Assembly: GCA_030141605.1 (NCBI GenBank)
Contig: JAQGDQ010001191.1
Location: 1-56,426, forward strand
Direction of reading: 5' to 3'
Source: Tubiluchus corallicola
Taxonomy: Eukaryota; Priapulida; Priapulimorpha; Priapulimorphida; Tubiluchidae
DNA length: 56,426 nucleotides
Position 1 is the stretch's first letter. The number at the start of each line of letters is the position of its first letter. The translations under genes were made by a program, and so were the position numbers. Below, piece after piece: positions 41,515 through 54,100 of this stretch. The notes below the pieces were generated by a model. It made no database searches and was not told the origin of the DNA. It worked only from the letters and a program-made list of their open reading frames with translations.

Positions 41515-41902
41515 TAGTCAATAAATTACTACTACGACGACGACTGCTGATGTTGCTACTACTACTGCTACTGCTGCTGCTGCTGCTGCTGCTGCTATTG
41601 CTACTGCTGCTGCTACTACTACTGCTACTACTACTACTACTACTACTACCACTACCACTACCACCACTACTACTACTTCTACTACTACTACTTCTACTAC
41701 TACTACTACTACTACTACAAAACTTTCCCTGACCTGCAGTTTCTACTACATGTCACTACGCTAGTGCCATTCTTCTATAGCAAGTGCATTCTGAAACCCG
41801 ACGAATCTAAACTAGAATAGTCAATAAATTACTACGACTACGACGACTGCTGATGTTAACTACAACTACAACTACAACAACAACAACTACTACTACTACT
41901 AT

Positions 41903-41941
<39 letters not shown>

Positions 41942-41955
41942 CGCTACTACTACAA
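41515..41955. repeat. CTA/CTG trinucleotide repeats, loci C and E
   Basis: Two tracts (41525-41716 and 41828-41953), each starting at a TAGTCAATAAATTACTAC leader, separated by the leader block shared with 30252-30360. Confidence 0.95.
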
Positions 41956-44900
41956 TTCGAGTGAAATAATCAACATAATCTTGAGGAAGCTTACACAACT
42001 TTATCATGGATGTTTTTCAGTGTAAGACGTGAATTGACATTAATGCAAGAAACGTTGTTTGTTCGTTTCTTTTTGCAAAACCAAGAAGAACGTTTGCGCA
42101 TTATTGATTTTGTGCCTAATTAATCAGTAATTACGACTCAACGCAAAAGTATTTTCAGTGCAGTTTAATGTTGCAGGAAATATTACTAAAAAAAGCTGTA
42201 CAAACAATTTCATTGTACAATAATAATGTATTTGTTTTATTTTCTTCAAGTGGTTAGGATCAAGCAGTTTGTCAGTATTTACCACATGGTTTACTAATAC
42301 CACCGCATCTGAACAAAACTACATTATATAAACCAGCAAATAATTTTAGTAAAAAATATACGTTCCCGTCAGGGTATTGCACCCCATTTTACTATCGCAC
42401 CCAGCATCACACACTTGTCAAAGCAATTAAATCAATCACAACACAATCAATAAATCAATTAACGATATCAAAGCGAAGAACTTGCACCCAGAAGATGTCA
42501 TCAAAATTTTCAAATATCAATAAAAATAATAAAATATGTAAACAAAGTGGCAAAAACGAATGAGGTATTTACGCCATAAATTACTTTCCTATTAAATAAG
42601 AGGTGACGAGGGTTTTTGTTAATGCTGACTACAACTTAGCCATTGTTATACTTAAGCAAGAATGTTTTGTACATCACAAAAAAAAACAAAATAATGGAAC
42701 AGATCTAGGGTTTAAAAATCACAACAATCAATATTAACATTCACCGAGTGCACATTCCACTTCTACAACAAAAAAAACATTTTCAGAGTTTCGGTTTTAC
42801 TGTTTCACATTCAGAAAACCCTCACCGGTAACGTAAATAGTACTTTACTTCTTTTACCTTTTTCAGCCGAATAAGGTAAAAATGTAAACAAAATCACCGT
42901 TAAACAAATTTTGATTAACACACATTATTATGCAAATACATTTTTGGATTACGATATAAAGTTGTACAAAATATGACAGATAAACGTTAGGGCGCAGTTT
43001 ATCATGCCGCCGCCGAACTACATTCACCACCATACAAGCACCAAATAGCATGCACAGTTCCCAAAACCCGAACGAGCCTCACGGAATGAACCAACAGTTT
43101 AATGCATTAATATTGCAATTTTAATACAAACTCATGTATGATTAATTTTTCCACTATTATTACGCGTACACAGTCTTAAATTTATATTCATACACGACAA
43201 ATTTTCACAAACTTTTCCGAATCTGAAGAAACAGGTGACCCGAAAGTAAGAGGTCTTGAATTCAAATCTCAGTGAAGGCGAACATTTTTTCAGAATGTCT
43301 AATTCAGCATTGTTTTCGTGCTTTCACAAAATTAAAACTCGATGAAATTGTGTAAATTATACACGTGTCTGGTTCTGTTTAATACACGCAATGCAGCACA
43401 AAACTGTCTGTGTACGGCTAGCAAAATGGAGTTCACACAAGTAAACATTAAAGAACGAAAGTAAAAATCATGAGTCTTAAGTGCTGACCTCGTTCGGGTG
43501 CAGGGCTGCGCTTATTTAGACTAGTGCGCATTTAGGGCCAGATATACAATAAAAGACAGGCAATTAGCAATATTATAATTATCAACACAACACACATAAA
43601 CACTGGCGCTAACTCTTAGTAAGCGTGTCATACACAGAAGCTATCATGCACTTTGGCACAATCGAGACGATTTTCGCTTTTGAAGCTATAAACACAATTT
43701 TGCGTTAATTTTATAAAAATGGCGACACCCCGGGTACCCAAATGTTATGATTACAACACATTGACAGCAGAATTACAACTAGCACAACTCACTAATTTTA
43801 CAACACTGCAGCACAGAAAATTACCACTAATTAAAAACATCATTAGCACAACAATAATGGCGCCTGTTATGGAAAAATTCTTGAGGTATTAGATAACATC
43901 CAGATTACAACAATCAGCAAAATATTAAAAACAGAATTTTGCAATTGTGACCTGGCAATTTTAATTACTCTCTTGAGAGGTATATTATGATAATAATTGT
44001 TATCAAATCAACATACAACTGCATAACATGATTTTAATGTCGTAAACAATAGAGCATACTAAAATATGATATTAAGAAGCGCTTACAAAGACGGACAATG
44101 AAAGACACATAAAAGCAAAGCATCACAATAAGCAAGTAAGAGGATGAGCAAAAATGGGAATTTCAACTAAACTCGCCTGCAGATGTCACCACTGTGTAGT
44201 GGTTGCTTAGATGGGACGTTGCTGCAGGTTTTTTAGTCGTAGGTCCATTTTTGCATCACTCTTGGAATAAATCTGGTCCTAAAGAGCAGCTCAGTCACCA
44301 TGAGCAAGGATATTATTACTCCCTGAACTCCTCTCAATGATCCTTCACCATTTCCGAGGTAACAAAATGGCTGAACGCCGATTCAACCCCATGACTACAT
44401 TATTTTTGACTGCAGTGAATAAAAACATTATGAATCAAATCTTAATATCATTACATTGATTTCTCAAGACTCTGACAGACAGCAGTCATTATTTTTTATC
44501 ACCACTGCAGCCCCAGAAAGTACGTTAACTTACTTTTTAGTAAAAACATTATCAGTACCGATACACAATTTCAACAGAAGCGATCAGTTTCGTATCTATG
44601 AAAAATTTTCATCAGTTTTAATGAACGACATTAATATTTTATAATAAGTTAACAGAATCATATAGCAATTATCTCTTATAGGTCAACATGATTAAGGAAA
44701 CAATTTGACAAGTCCTCATGGTCAAGTGTCATAAATAAATGCAGTGATGTTAAAACTAATCAGGCCTATAAGACAATGAATCATTGTCAATGATGCAGCA
44801 TACAGTGGTAGCCTGCAAATAATTTCCAAACTTTATGCATTGATTTTAGCCTACTTTGCAGTAAATGACAGAGAAAAACAATTCTTATACTGGCAATGTT

Positions 44901-46662
44901 ATCTATAACTAGTGAAGATTTCCCCAAGTTTTGCTTGACAGCATAGGTGTACGGTACTTAAGCATAAGAATATGGTGTTCAGCATAGATATACGGTGTTT
45001 CAGCATAGATATACTGTGTTTTAGTATAAGTGTATGATGTTTGTCTCTTATAAATGAGTACTGAACGTGTAAAAAGAGTCACATTTGGCCAAAGAATAAA
45101 AATTGATTTGACAGATAAGATAAGAATAGCGCAAATGAGCTAATTCACAAACAGATTAAAAATGTAGAACTTCAATTGTACCAGCAAGAACCACTACCAA
45201 ACACCATATGGAACTGAGAACGCATTACTTAAAGAAAGTTTTCTTTGCAAATTCTTGCCCCGTCATCGTACAGCGTGCTGACAAGCAAAACTTAGCAAAC
45301 CTGAGGTACACTTATAATAATATTTATACTGTTTTATACATGGCTCAACAAACCTTACTCCTGCGCCGTCTCTTGCGCCACCTAGCTGTGTAATAAACAA
45401 ACTCCTGAGTTGGGAAGGTGAGCAAGAGAGAGAGACGGGTCACAAGACTGTGCAGGGTAAAATCACATTAACCACAACATGTCAAAAATACCTCCATTCT
45501 AACCATCTAAGGTTGTAATTCTTTATATATATATATATATAATAATTATATATAACCACACATAATTGGTTCAGCCAGGCTGATATGATCTTACACAACA
45601 CCTAATACACACATCTATATATATGTATATATAATATATTATTATTTCATATAAGCAATAATGAGCAATTGCATAATATGCCTGCCACCAGGAATAGATT
45701 ATGCTCATTAGCTTGCCAAGCTTAAAAAATAATCAAAGCTTACAAAAACTGTTGAATACATTAGCCTGGTACAAAGTCTACGCTGCACTTTACGAGCGTT
45801 TTCAAAAACGGTGCTGTGTTGCATTGTACTGCAATAATTCGTGTAAAAAATTGCAAAGCAGGAAGTTTTGCTTTATTATATAAATTATGACTTTTTTAAT
45901 CTGAAAAATAAATTTAGCATACTGTGTTACTTATACAAATCATAGAGCAAATCAAGTCAAATTACATAGTAGAGCAACAGAAACTTAGCAGTGACATATG
46001 CAAGCTATGAGCTAAAGCATAATAACACACCACATGAGGTATTTTAATTCACAAGACTGCCAACAGATGGCACTAAGATCTATGAAACGAACTGGCATTG
46101 CAAACGTATGTGCTGCACAAGTGCAGGAACTTGCTCTGTAATACTGTAGGAGAATACAACCATGAGATTTTTAAACATTAGCACGTTGGGTTCCCAACAG
46201 ACAGGAACACGCATAGGCCAACCGTACGCCCTGATCAAACGAGTGAATGCACACACTTGCATTGGCATTTGTCTTTATAAACTACAGCTTAATTAAACAC
46301 AAACCAGAGACAGAGAAACGGGATACTCTCTAAACTAAACAAGTTCAACATTATATACATGCTAAGACTGCAGAGGTGACCCTTTTTTTGGAAAAATTAC
46401 GACTGTAATTGGCCCGGGAATTGTAACAACAAACAACGTGCTATGTACAGATTATGCAACACCCACTTTGGAAATAACCAATCTTAGTTTTAGAAAATAA
46501 CAACTTGACTTGTCTAGAAGCCTATCTGCTGTATCAGCATTTAGACAAAGTTGCTTAAATTTCACTTTCCGAAAGTCATTTATGCAATAACGGTACGTCG
46601 AAACAACATCAGACAGCTAAAATCCTAAAAACTCTACATAATTAATATCATGTACATTTTTA
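41956..46662. other. 4.7 kb without a recognised gene; distal 3' flank of POU2
   Basis: AT-rich and mostly unique. Holds a degenerate 30-bp repeat (AGCATAGATATACGGTGTTT, 44941-45042) and TA tracts at 45523-45640. Part is likely POU2 3' UTR. Confidence 0.5.
45872..45877 (-). promoter_or_regulatory. Possible POU2 poly(A) signal
   Basis: AATAAA on the - strand, about 960 bases after the POU2 stop. One of several possible sites. Confidence 0.3.
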
Positions 46663-46757
46663 GTTGCTATGGCAACTTGCATTTGTTACTATGGCAACAT
46701 GAGTGTTTTTTGTCCTCGGTGCATTGCTATGGCAATGTCAACTGTTGCTATAGTAAC
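46663..46757. promoter_or_regulatory. Cluster of four palindromic GTTGC-N4-GCAAC motifs
   Basis: GTTGCTATGGCAAC (46663-46676), GTTACTATGGCAAC (46685-46698), ATTGCTATGGCAAT (46723-46736), GTTGCTATAGTAAC (46744-46757). They fit the RFX X-box half-site symmetry and as RNA give 5-bp stems with 4-base loops. They lie 82-176 bases past the POU2 stop codon. Confidence 0.6.
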
Positions 46758-46838
46758 GCTATACTGACCATCACTATTATGGCACCCAGGAAGCACCTGA
46801 TGGCTACCAGATCGTGCTGCCACTAGGTGGACAACACA

Positions 46839-48136
46839 TCAACTCGAAGGATTAGACTCAGTCTTAGCAGTTCCTAGCAGTGGCATAGGCACTGCTGTAG
46901 GCAGCGTCATGGAAACTGCTCCATACTGGGTGTTGGCCGGGAGGAAGCTACGATTTTCAACAACCTTCATGAGTTCGGCTTCGTGTTGCCTGTAAACAGC
47001 TTCGCGTTGTCTGAGATTAGCTTCAGCTTCGCGTTGTCTGAATAAGGCATCTGCTTCCCGCTGTCTGTAAGTGGCCTCGGCATCACGTTGCTGCCTTAAA
47101 CTAGCCTCTGCCTCGCGCTGCCGTAACGTAATATCGGCCTCGCGTTGGCGCAAAGCAGCTTCGGCCTCGCGCCTCAAACTAGCCTCAGCTTCACGCTGCC
47201 TTAAAGCAGCCTCGGCCTCCCGTCTTAAACTGACCTCAGCTTCGCGCTGTCTTAAGGTAGCCTCAGCCTCACGTCTCAAGCTGGCCTCAGCCTCACGCTG
47301 TCTTAAATTGGCTTCTACATCACGCTGTCTAGACTCGACTTCAAGTTGCCTGGCTTCAACCTCTCTCTGTCTTTGCTCCACTTCCGTTTTAGATTGTCTT
47401 GCCTCGTCTTCGTGGTGTCTTAAACTGGTTTCGCTGTCCTGATGCCTGATACTTGCTTCAATGTCAGCTTGTCTTATACCAGCATCAGTGTCACGTCTCA
47501 TACTGGCTTTCATGTCGTGCTGTCGCAGCCCGTCATGTGGCTGTATGCTTACGTCATTCTTATTATTAACCGCCGATGACGACGTGACAAGCGACACGTG
47601 ACTTGGGAATGTTGATTGGCTGAGGCTCTGTGCCACATTGTTGTGACTGGCCTGTGCAAAACTGTACTGGATGCTGGAATGGGCTAACGAACTAGGTGAT
47701 AGAGAGTGTGGACTGCCGACATTTGAACTCGGAGGGTTTATACGCTTCTCTTTCTGTCTGCGGTTGCAGAACCACACTCTTACCACCTCCTTCTCCATCC
47801 GCAAGCTGTCGGCAAGCATCTGAATCTCTTCTGACATGGGCTTAGGGTTCTGCAGGAATGCTTTCTCTAGAGCGATGCGGATGCTGGTCTCGATACTCGT
47901 TCGCTTCTTTCGCCGTCTGCCGAGGTGTTCCGCTTGCTGCTGAAGCTGACTAGGACTCGCGTTCGGGTTGTTCAGCGACGCGTCGGCGTCCTCAAGCCAT
48001 TTCTGCAGCAACGGCTTCAACTTGCACATGTTCTTAAAGCTGAGATTTAAAGCTTCAAATCGAGATATAGTTGTCTGGCTGAAATCGTTGCCATACAGCT
48101 TCCCCATAGCCAAACCTACATCGCCTTGTGTAAAAC
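46839..48136 (-). CDS. pou2: POU2 terminal exon: POU-specific end, homeodomain, RE-repeat tail
   Basis: 1298 bases after ATTTTTCAG, ending in TGA at 46839-46841. Counting from FTQG: POU-specific residues 1-51, linker 52-72, homeodomain 73-131, Ser/Asn-rich 132-200, charged repeat 203-390, then a Pro-rich end ([14 protein letters not shown]). Confidence 0.96.
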
Positions 48137-51100
48137 CTGAAAAATCATTACAAATTACATCACTTTGCTGGGCATCCAAGTATGTAGCCATTAAATTTAC
48201 ACAACATTCATACAGTCATGCGTGATACTATGCTCATGAATATGTTGCATAAACTATAAACGCATAGTACTTAACACAGTTAAAGAAAACTCGAATTTGC
48301 TGTTAGTTTATTGCAAAATACAATGTTCTAGCTATATGTTTTAGATACTTTTGACTCTTTATCTTTACCAGAAAGAGGCAAAATCTCACAGTATGTAACA
48401 GCTGTATGCAACGTGCCCCTCGAAATTAACCAACTGATGGAAATAGTATCAAAATTTCCACTGGGAACCCTGAATCAAAACCCATTAAGTAATAGTATTA
48501 AGCAATAAAGTTCCCCAAGCAAAAGCAAACCAAGAAAAGCTAAAGAAGACTGACTGATTGATTGACTGACTGATTGAACACTTTTATTTTGGAACAAAGT
48601 CCATATTACAACACAATACAAATCATAGTTAACAAACAAACATTATACATATAAATCTATCTACAATTATCGGTTAGTAGTTTCACACAGTTAAATACAG
48701 TTAACTAAGTATTTATGATATTTACAACTTTGCTCTATTGGGCTACAGTATACATTATACAACATAAATATAAATAAACAGTCACTGTTAAATATATTAC
48801 TTATCAATTACTTTCCAATTAGAAGAGGAATTGTTTTAATTCTAAGTTACAAAGCTCTTTTAATGAGGACTCTAAATTCTTAGATTATGACTATAGTTTT
48901 ATTTTTAATAAATAATAGAAGCCTTTACCTAGTTTGATTCTCCTTTGTTTGAATGTTTTAGCAAAGAGTTCCAGTTCTTCCAGGTCAGTATTTTCCTCGG
49001 GAAGAGCGAGTTGAGCCCGCCCGCTCGTGCTCCGCACCGGTTCAATGCGTGTCGGAGTGGGTGGCGAAGCTGTGGGTGTCTTTTGTAGTTGCTGCAAAAG
49101 TCAAATGCGATAAAACATTTTATTTTATAAAACATGGGTAGTCCATACGTCTAATTATTTTAGCATTATACTGTATAATTGTTGTATGCTCATAATCTAG
49201 GGATGAGAATGACAAATTGCAAAAAACTCTGAAACAGGCCGGGGGTTTGGGGGCCACGTAGCCCCCATGGGGGTTCAAGGGGTCCAAGGCGAAGCCCCCT
49301 TGGAGCCAGCAACAAAAAGCCTCTAAGTGGACTTAAAATATCAGTTACCTTGTTTCATTGTTTCATGCATAATTTAAAATACCCAACTATCAAGGATACA
49401 TGATACCTAATTGTCTCAAAAACGCCTAAGTACTGGCCGCTCCTATAAGTATATAAAAACTGTCTGCAATTGACCCAAATAACTCCGCACAATTGATTCT
49501 ATATTTTTATACATCGAGATATACATGTGGTTACACTTTGATGCACGTGCTGTAAACAAAGTGACGGCCCGCCATCTAGCGGTCAGCGTGTGAAATAATG
49601 TACTGGGTCAGTAAAAATTTTCTCAACGAATTTACGCGATTTACAAAAATGGCATTACTGGTCTTCCAAAAACTCGGAATTCCACATATCCACGGAAAAT
49701 TCTCATCCCTGATAATCTTGTTATTATCACTCATTGTTTGCACTTGCATTGTATTATATTATGTGGTTTTCTACCTACACATTGTATCGTTTACTAATAT
49801 GTATTGCACCAGTCGAGTATGTAATAAATAATAATAATAATAGCTAAACAAACTGTGGAATGCAACTATGTAGTTGATATCACAAATGGCAAAATCCACA
49901 AGAAACTGATATAAACCAGAACAAATAAAAAAAGAATAAATGAGCTTACTGATGACTGCGACAGATGTTGCGTCACCTGGGAAAGCTGTGCAGTTGCTGG
50001 GGATGATGAAATAGATTGAGGCAGAGAAACGACGGGTTGACTTTGAAGTTGAAGGTTTTGAGGTATGAGTCCTTGTTGCAGAAGTCCCTGCAATAAAAAT
50101 TTATATGTTGCGTAACTAATAAAAAATAATAAAGATAATATGCGAGCTTGCATAGGAAAATCGTCCAATTCAGCAATTAAGATTTTCTAGTCATTCACAT
50201 TTCATGAAGACCATTTTGGTACCAAGTTCATCGTTCTATGTTATTTCTAAGCTGAGATAATCCACGTTGAAGTACAGGCTATGCACTGAAAAACGTAATC
50301 TTGAGAAAATTGCTGCTAAAGTTTGCCATTGTTTTTTGTCTTATTTCTACAAAACACTTAACAAGCGCACAAATGTTGGTTGCTAAGGACTTTGGAAGAG
50401 CACAGTGAAATTATGTTTAAATCTAGTAGATGGCTCTCTCTGACGAAGATCTAGGCTTAGAAGCAGAAATAACCTGAATCAAAATGACAATTTCCAGGAG
50501 CTACTATCAGAGCTTGAAAATAGGAGTTTTTTACAATTTCAGTACTAGTTTCTAGACAGAAAAGTGGGTAAGGAGTTATAAAATTTAATTTTTTGTATTT
50601 CTTCAACATTTTCTTGATAATTTGATGCCAGAACATAAAAGTCCAATACATTTAGCGTTGGGTTTTATAAAACACGAAAAATTGACATTTGAACAAATTT
50701 TTCGAGTCACTCTACTTTGAAGCATCATAACGTGGTTTTAACTATGCCGACTTATGGACAGTTTTGGTTTGCAAGCGTACATGTAATAATAACTACAACC
50801 CCGTGCCTGTTATCTGCATATTTCTTTCTCCAGCAAATTATATTTTATTAATAACAATCAGGCCCATTTCAGCAAGAATGTTAGCAGATATCTTCTACTA
50901 GTAGCGAATTAGTTACAGGGTTACAGGAAGTTCACAATTCTGAGCCTGCACATATGATTTCTCCTATTGCCTTGTTTCTGTTGATTTGCTTTAATAGTAC
51001 TATATTTCCGATAATCACATACGCATGTAAAGACATGCATTTGGTCTAGCTGTTTACTTGATAAGAAAATGGTTAAAATTATCAAGTTTTCACTAATTAA

Positions 51101-54100
51101 AGAAACTGGCGAAAAAGACGTCAGAAAGCTTAAGGAACAAGATTCGAACCTGCAACCTTACATTACTAATCAAGCCAATTCAATCAATTTATTTTTCCTC
51201 AACATTCGTTTCGCATTATAGAAGTAGGACGTTTCACTAATACTTGAGTAGCGCAACAAAAGACCAATTGGTCACTAACTCAGCTGCTCATTTTTTAACA
51301 ACAGAATTTTCTGATAGGCGCAAGTGAAAAAGCAAATAAAAAATATGAAAGCGTAGATATCTTATATGTAACACTGCAAAGGCAAAGCAAAAGGCAAACG
51401 AAAATCATATATCAGCTCAAAGCAAAGCAAAACAAAAAATAAACAAAAAAATCAACTCAAAGCAAAGTAAAGAAAAAGGCAAACAAAAAATAAAAAATCA
51501 CCTCAAAGCAAGGCAAAGCAAAAGGCAAACAAAAAATAAAAATATCAGCTCAAAGCAAAGCAAAACAAAAAGCAAACAAAAAATCAACTCAAAGCAAGGC
51601 AAAGAAAAAGGCAAACAAAAAATAAAAAATCACCTCAAAGCAAGGCAAAGCAAAAGGCAAACAAAAAATAAAAAATCACCTCAAAGCAAAAGGCAAACAA
51701 AAAATGAAATATCACTTAAAGCAAGGCAAAGCAAAAGGCAAACAAAAAATAAAAATATCAGCTCAACGCACAGCAAAGAGCAAACAAGAAAACAGCTTAA
51801 ATCAAAGTTACATATATAAACATAAATGTGTAATAAAAATTGAACAGTGTACAGTTACCGTACTAGCGCTGTATGACAGCTTTTAAAGAAGCATGTATAA
51901 TCAGTACTGCTATCACTAAACCAAATGAGTAGCTGAGCAGAAAAGCTGTAGCTTACAATAATAAATTCAAATAACGGTTGGCACCAAATTCTTTTCCGAT
52001 TTCCCACATTTTGCTTCGACGGCCAATGTGGCTACTACTAGTTTCCGAAATCCCGAATAAGCTCACCTGATTTTGGGCCAGCAGAAGTTGCTGCTGCAGA
52101 TGAGAGGGTAGCTGTTGCGGATTAAACAGCACGAACTGCTGCAGCTGTTGTAGATTTTGAAGATTCTGCGCTGTGGCTTGTAGCTGCTGCTGCAGCTGCT
52201 GCAACTCTTGAGGTCCAAGTTGTGTTAGTCCTGGCATGCATGAGACTGGTACCTGTGTAAAAATAATAGAAAACCATTAGAGCGCGTTTTATCAAATCTC
52301 AGGTTTCAACGGAAATTAAGAAAATCAAAGAAATTTGCCAAGGTGAGGCCGGTTTATCAGGAAAAAAGATTTCATTCAAATCATCATTAGTAACTCTCCT
52401 TCAATAACTATCGTAAATAAGCTGCATGATTTATGAAATTTAGCAAAAGAAGCAGAAAGTGTTTCAAAAAGTTGGCAACAGATGGCATGAGAGAATGACA
52501 AAAGCAGCAATTACTCATTGTAATAAAAAGGTAAATCAACAACAATAGTACAAGAATGTATGACAGTGGCTCCCCTTAATGGAAGCAGCAAAAATTTTCA
52601 GAATCAAATTTCAAGAATGTCAAGTATCAACATCAGTACTTAGTCTAGCCGAGAATAAATATGCTTCTATAGTTGCAAAAGTCCACAATAGATGGCGACA
52701 AAGCAGCAAACGGCTACCACCAACTACTTGTTCATCAAGCAATCATTTCAAGTTTTAATAAAGATGTATGTAGAATATCATTTTTTCTTCGTAAAAATAA
52801 TTATGTTGTACAGACTAAATTAGTTGTACAACTAGTTATCGTCGTTTTCATTTTAACAACTTTGTATAATTAGTTATCGTCGTTTTCGTTTTAATAATTT
52901 TGTACAATTAGTTATCGTCGTATTAACAATTTTGTACAATTAGTTACTGTCGTTTTCGTTTTAATAATTTTGTACAATCAGTTATCGTCGTTTTAACAAT
53001 TTTGTACAATTAGTTATTGTCGTTTTCGCTTTTACAGTCGTAAAGAATGGACCTGGGCTACCTGTTCTTTGATTAAAATACAACTTAAAATTAATTTTTG
53101 CATTGGATTACATTACATCCCATTTCGTACATGGTAGAATGACTTATTACCAAACACTAGAATTCAGCAATAAATACAAATGACTTGTACAACCCCCAAA
53201 TGTCTGCTAAACTTCAAATATCGATAAAAAGCGCATCAACACGCTGACGGCATTCAATAGTCAGAAAATACTTATAGAGGAGTGATGCTGACTGACTGTC
53301 TGACAGTCGGGTCTCTTCTTCCTACTTTGCGGAAATCGAAAGACGATACTCCATCATTTATCGCGACTATAACCAAGTTGCAGGGACAATGCTGTCAATA
53401 AATCCGCAAAATGTTTGATTTGATTCGAGTCCAACGGCAATCGAATAAAGCAAACAGAGATGGCCAGTGTACGAATAGATTTCTGTTTAGCGTGATGGTG
53501 AAAAGAAAATATGCCTTTAATAAAATCTTACTGAGAAGGCACGGCATGGTATAGTGTACACAAAGTTAATATAAAGAAAATAACATGTTTTCTGAATGCA
53601 AGATATGTTTGAAAGACTGCTTCTATACGCAGAAAGTACTTACGGTACTAACTGTAGTATTTATGAAAAAAAATAACATGTTTACTGAAAGCAAGATATG
53701 TTCGAAAGACTGCTTCTATACACAGAAAGTACTTACGGTACTAACTGTAGTATTTATGAAAAAAAAACATGTTTTCTGAATGCCAGATAAGTTTGAAAGA
53801 CTGCTACTATATGCAGAAAGTACTTACGGTACTAACTGTAGTATTTATGAAAAAAAACACGTTTTCTGAATGCAAGATATGTTTGAAAGACTGCTTCTAT
53901 ACACAGAAAGTACTTATGGTACAAACTGTAGTATTTATGAAAAAAAATAACATGTTTTCTGAATGCAAGATATGTTTGAAAGAATGCTTCTATATACAGA
54001 AAGTATTTATGGTAGTAACTGTAGTATTTATGAAAAAAAATAACATGTTTTCTGAATGAAAGGTATGTTCGAAAGACTGCTTCTATACACAGAAAGTACT

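Larger units (their letters stand above)
37938..41720. repeat. Segmental duplication, copy C (exon-less)
   Basis: Matches 1926-2112, then jumps at about 38120 to the equivalent of 4285 and continues to the triplet repeat. The interval lost corresponds to the last three TAT exons plus the LINE relic. Confidence 0.93.

Noticed and set aside
47071-47442. 123-codon + frame in the POU2 terminal exon
   Set aside because: Antisense shadow of the Arg/Glu repeat, which is a clear in-frame extension of the homeodomain exon.
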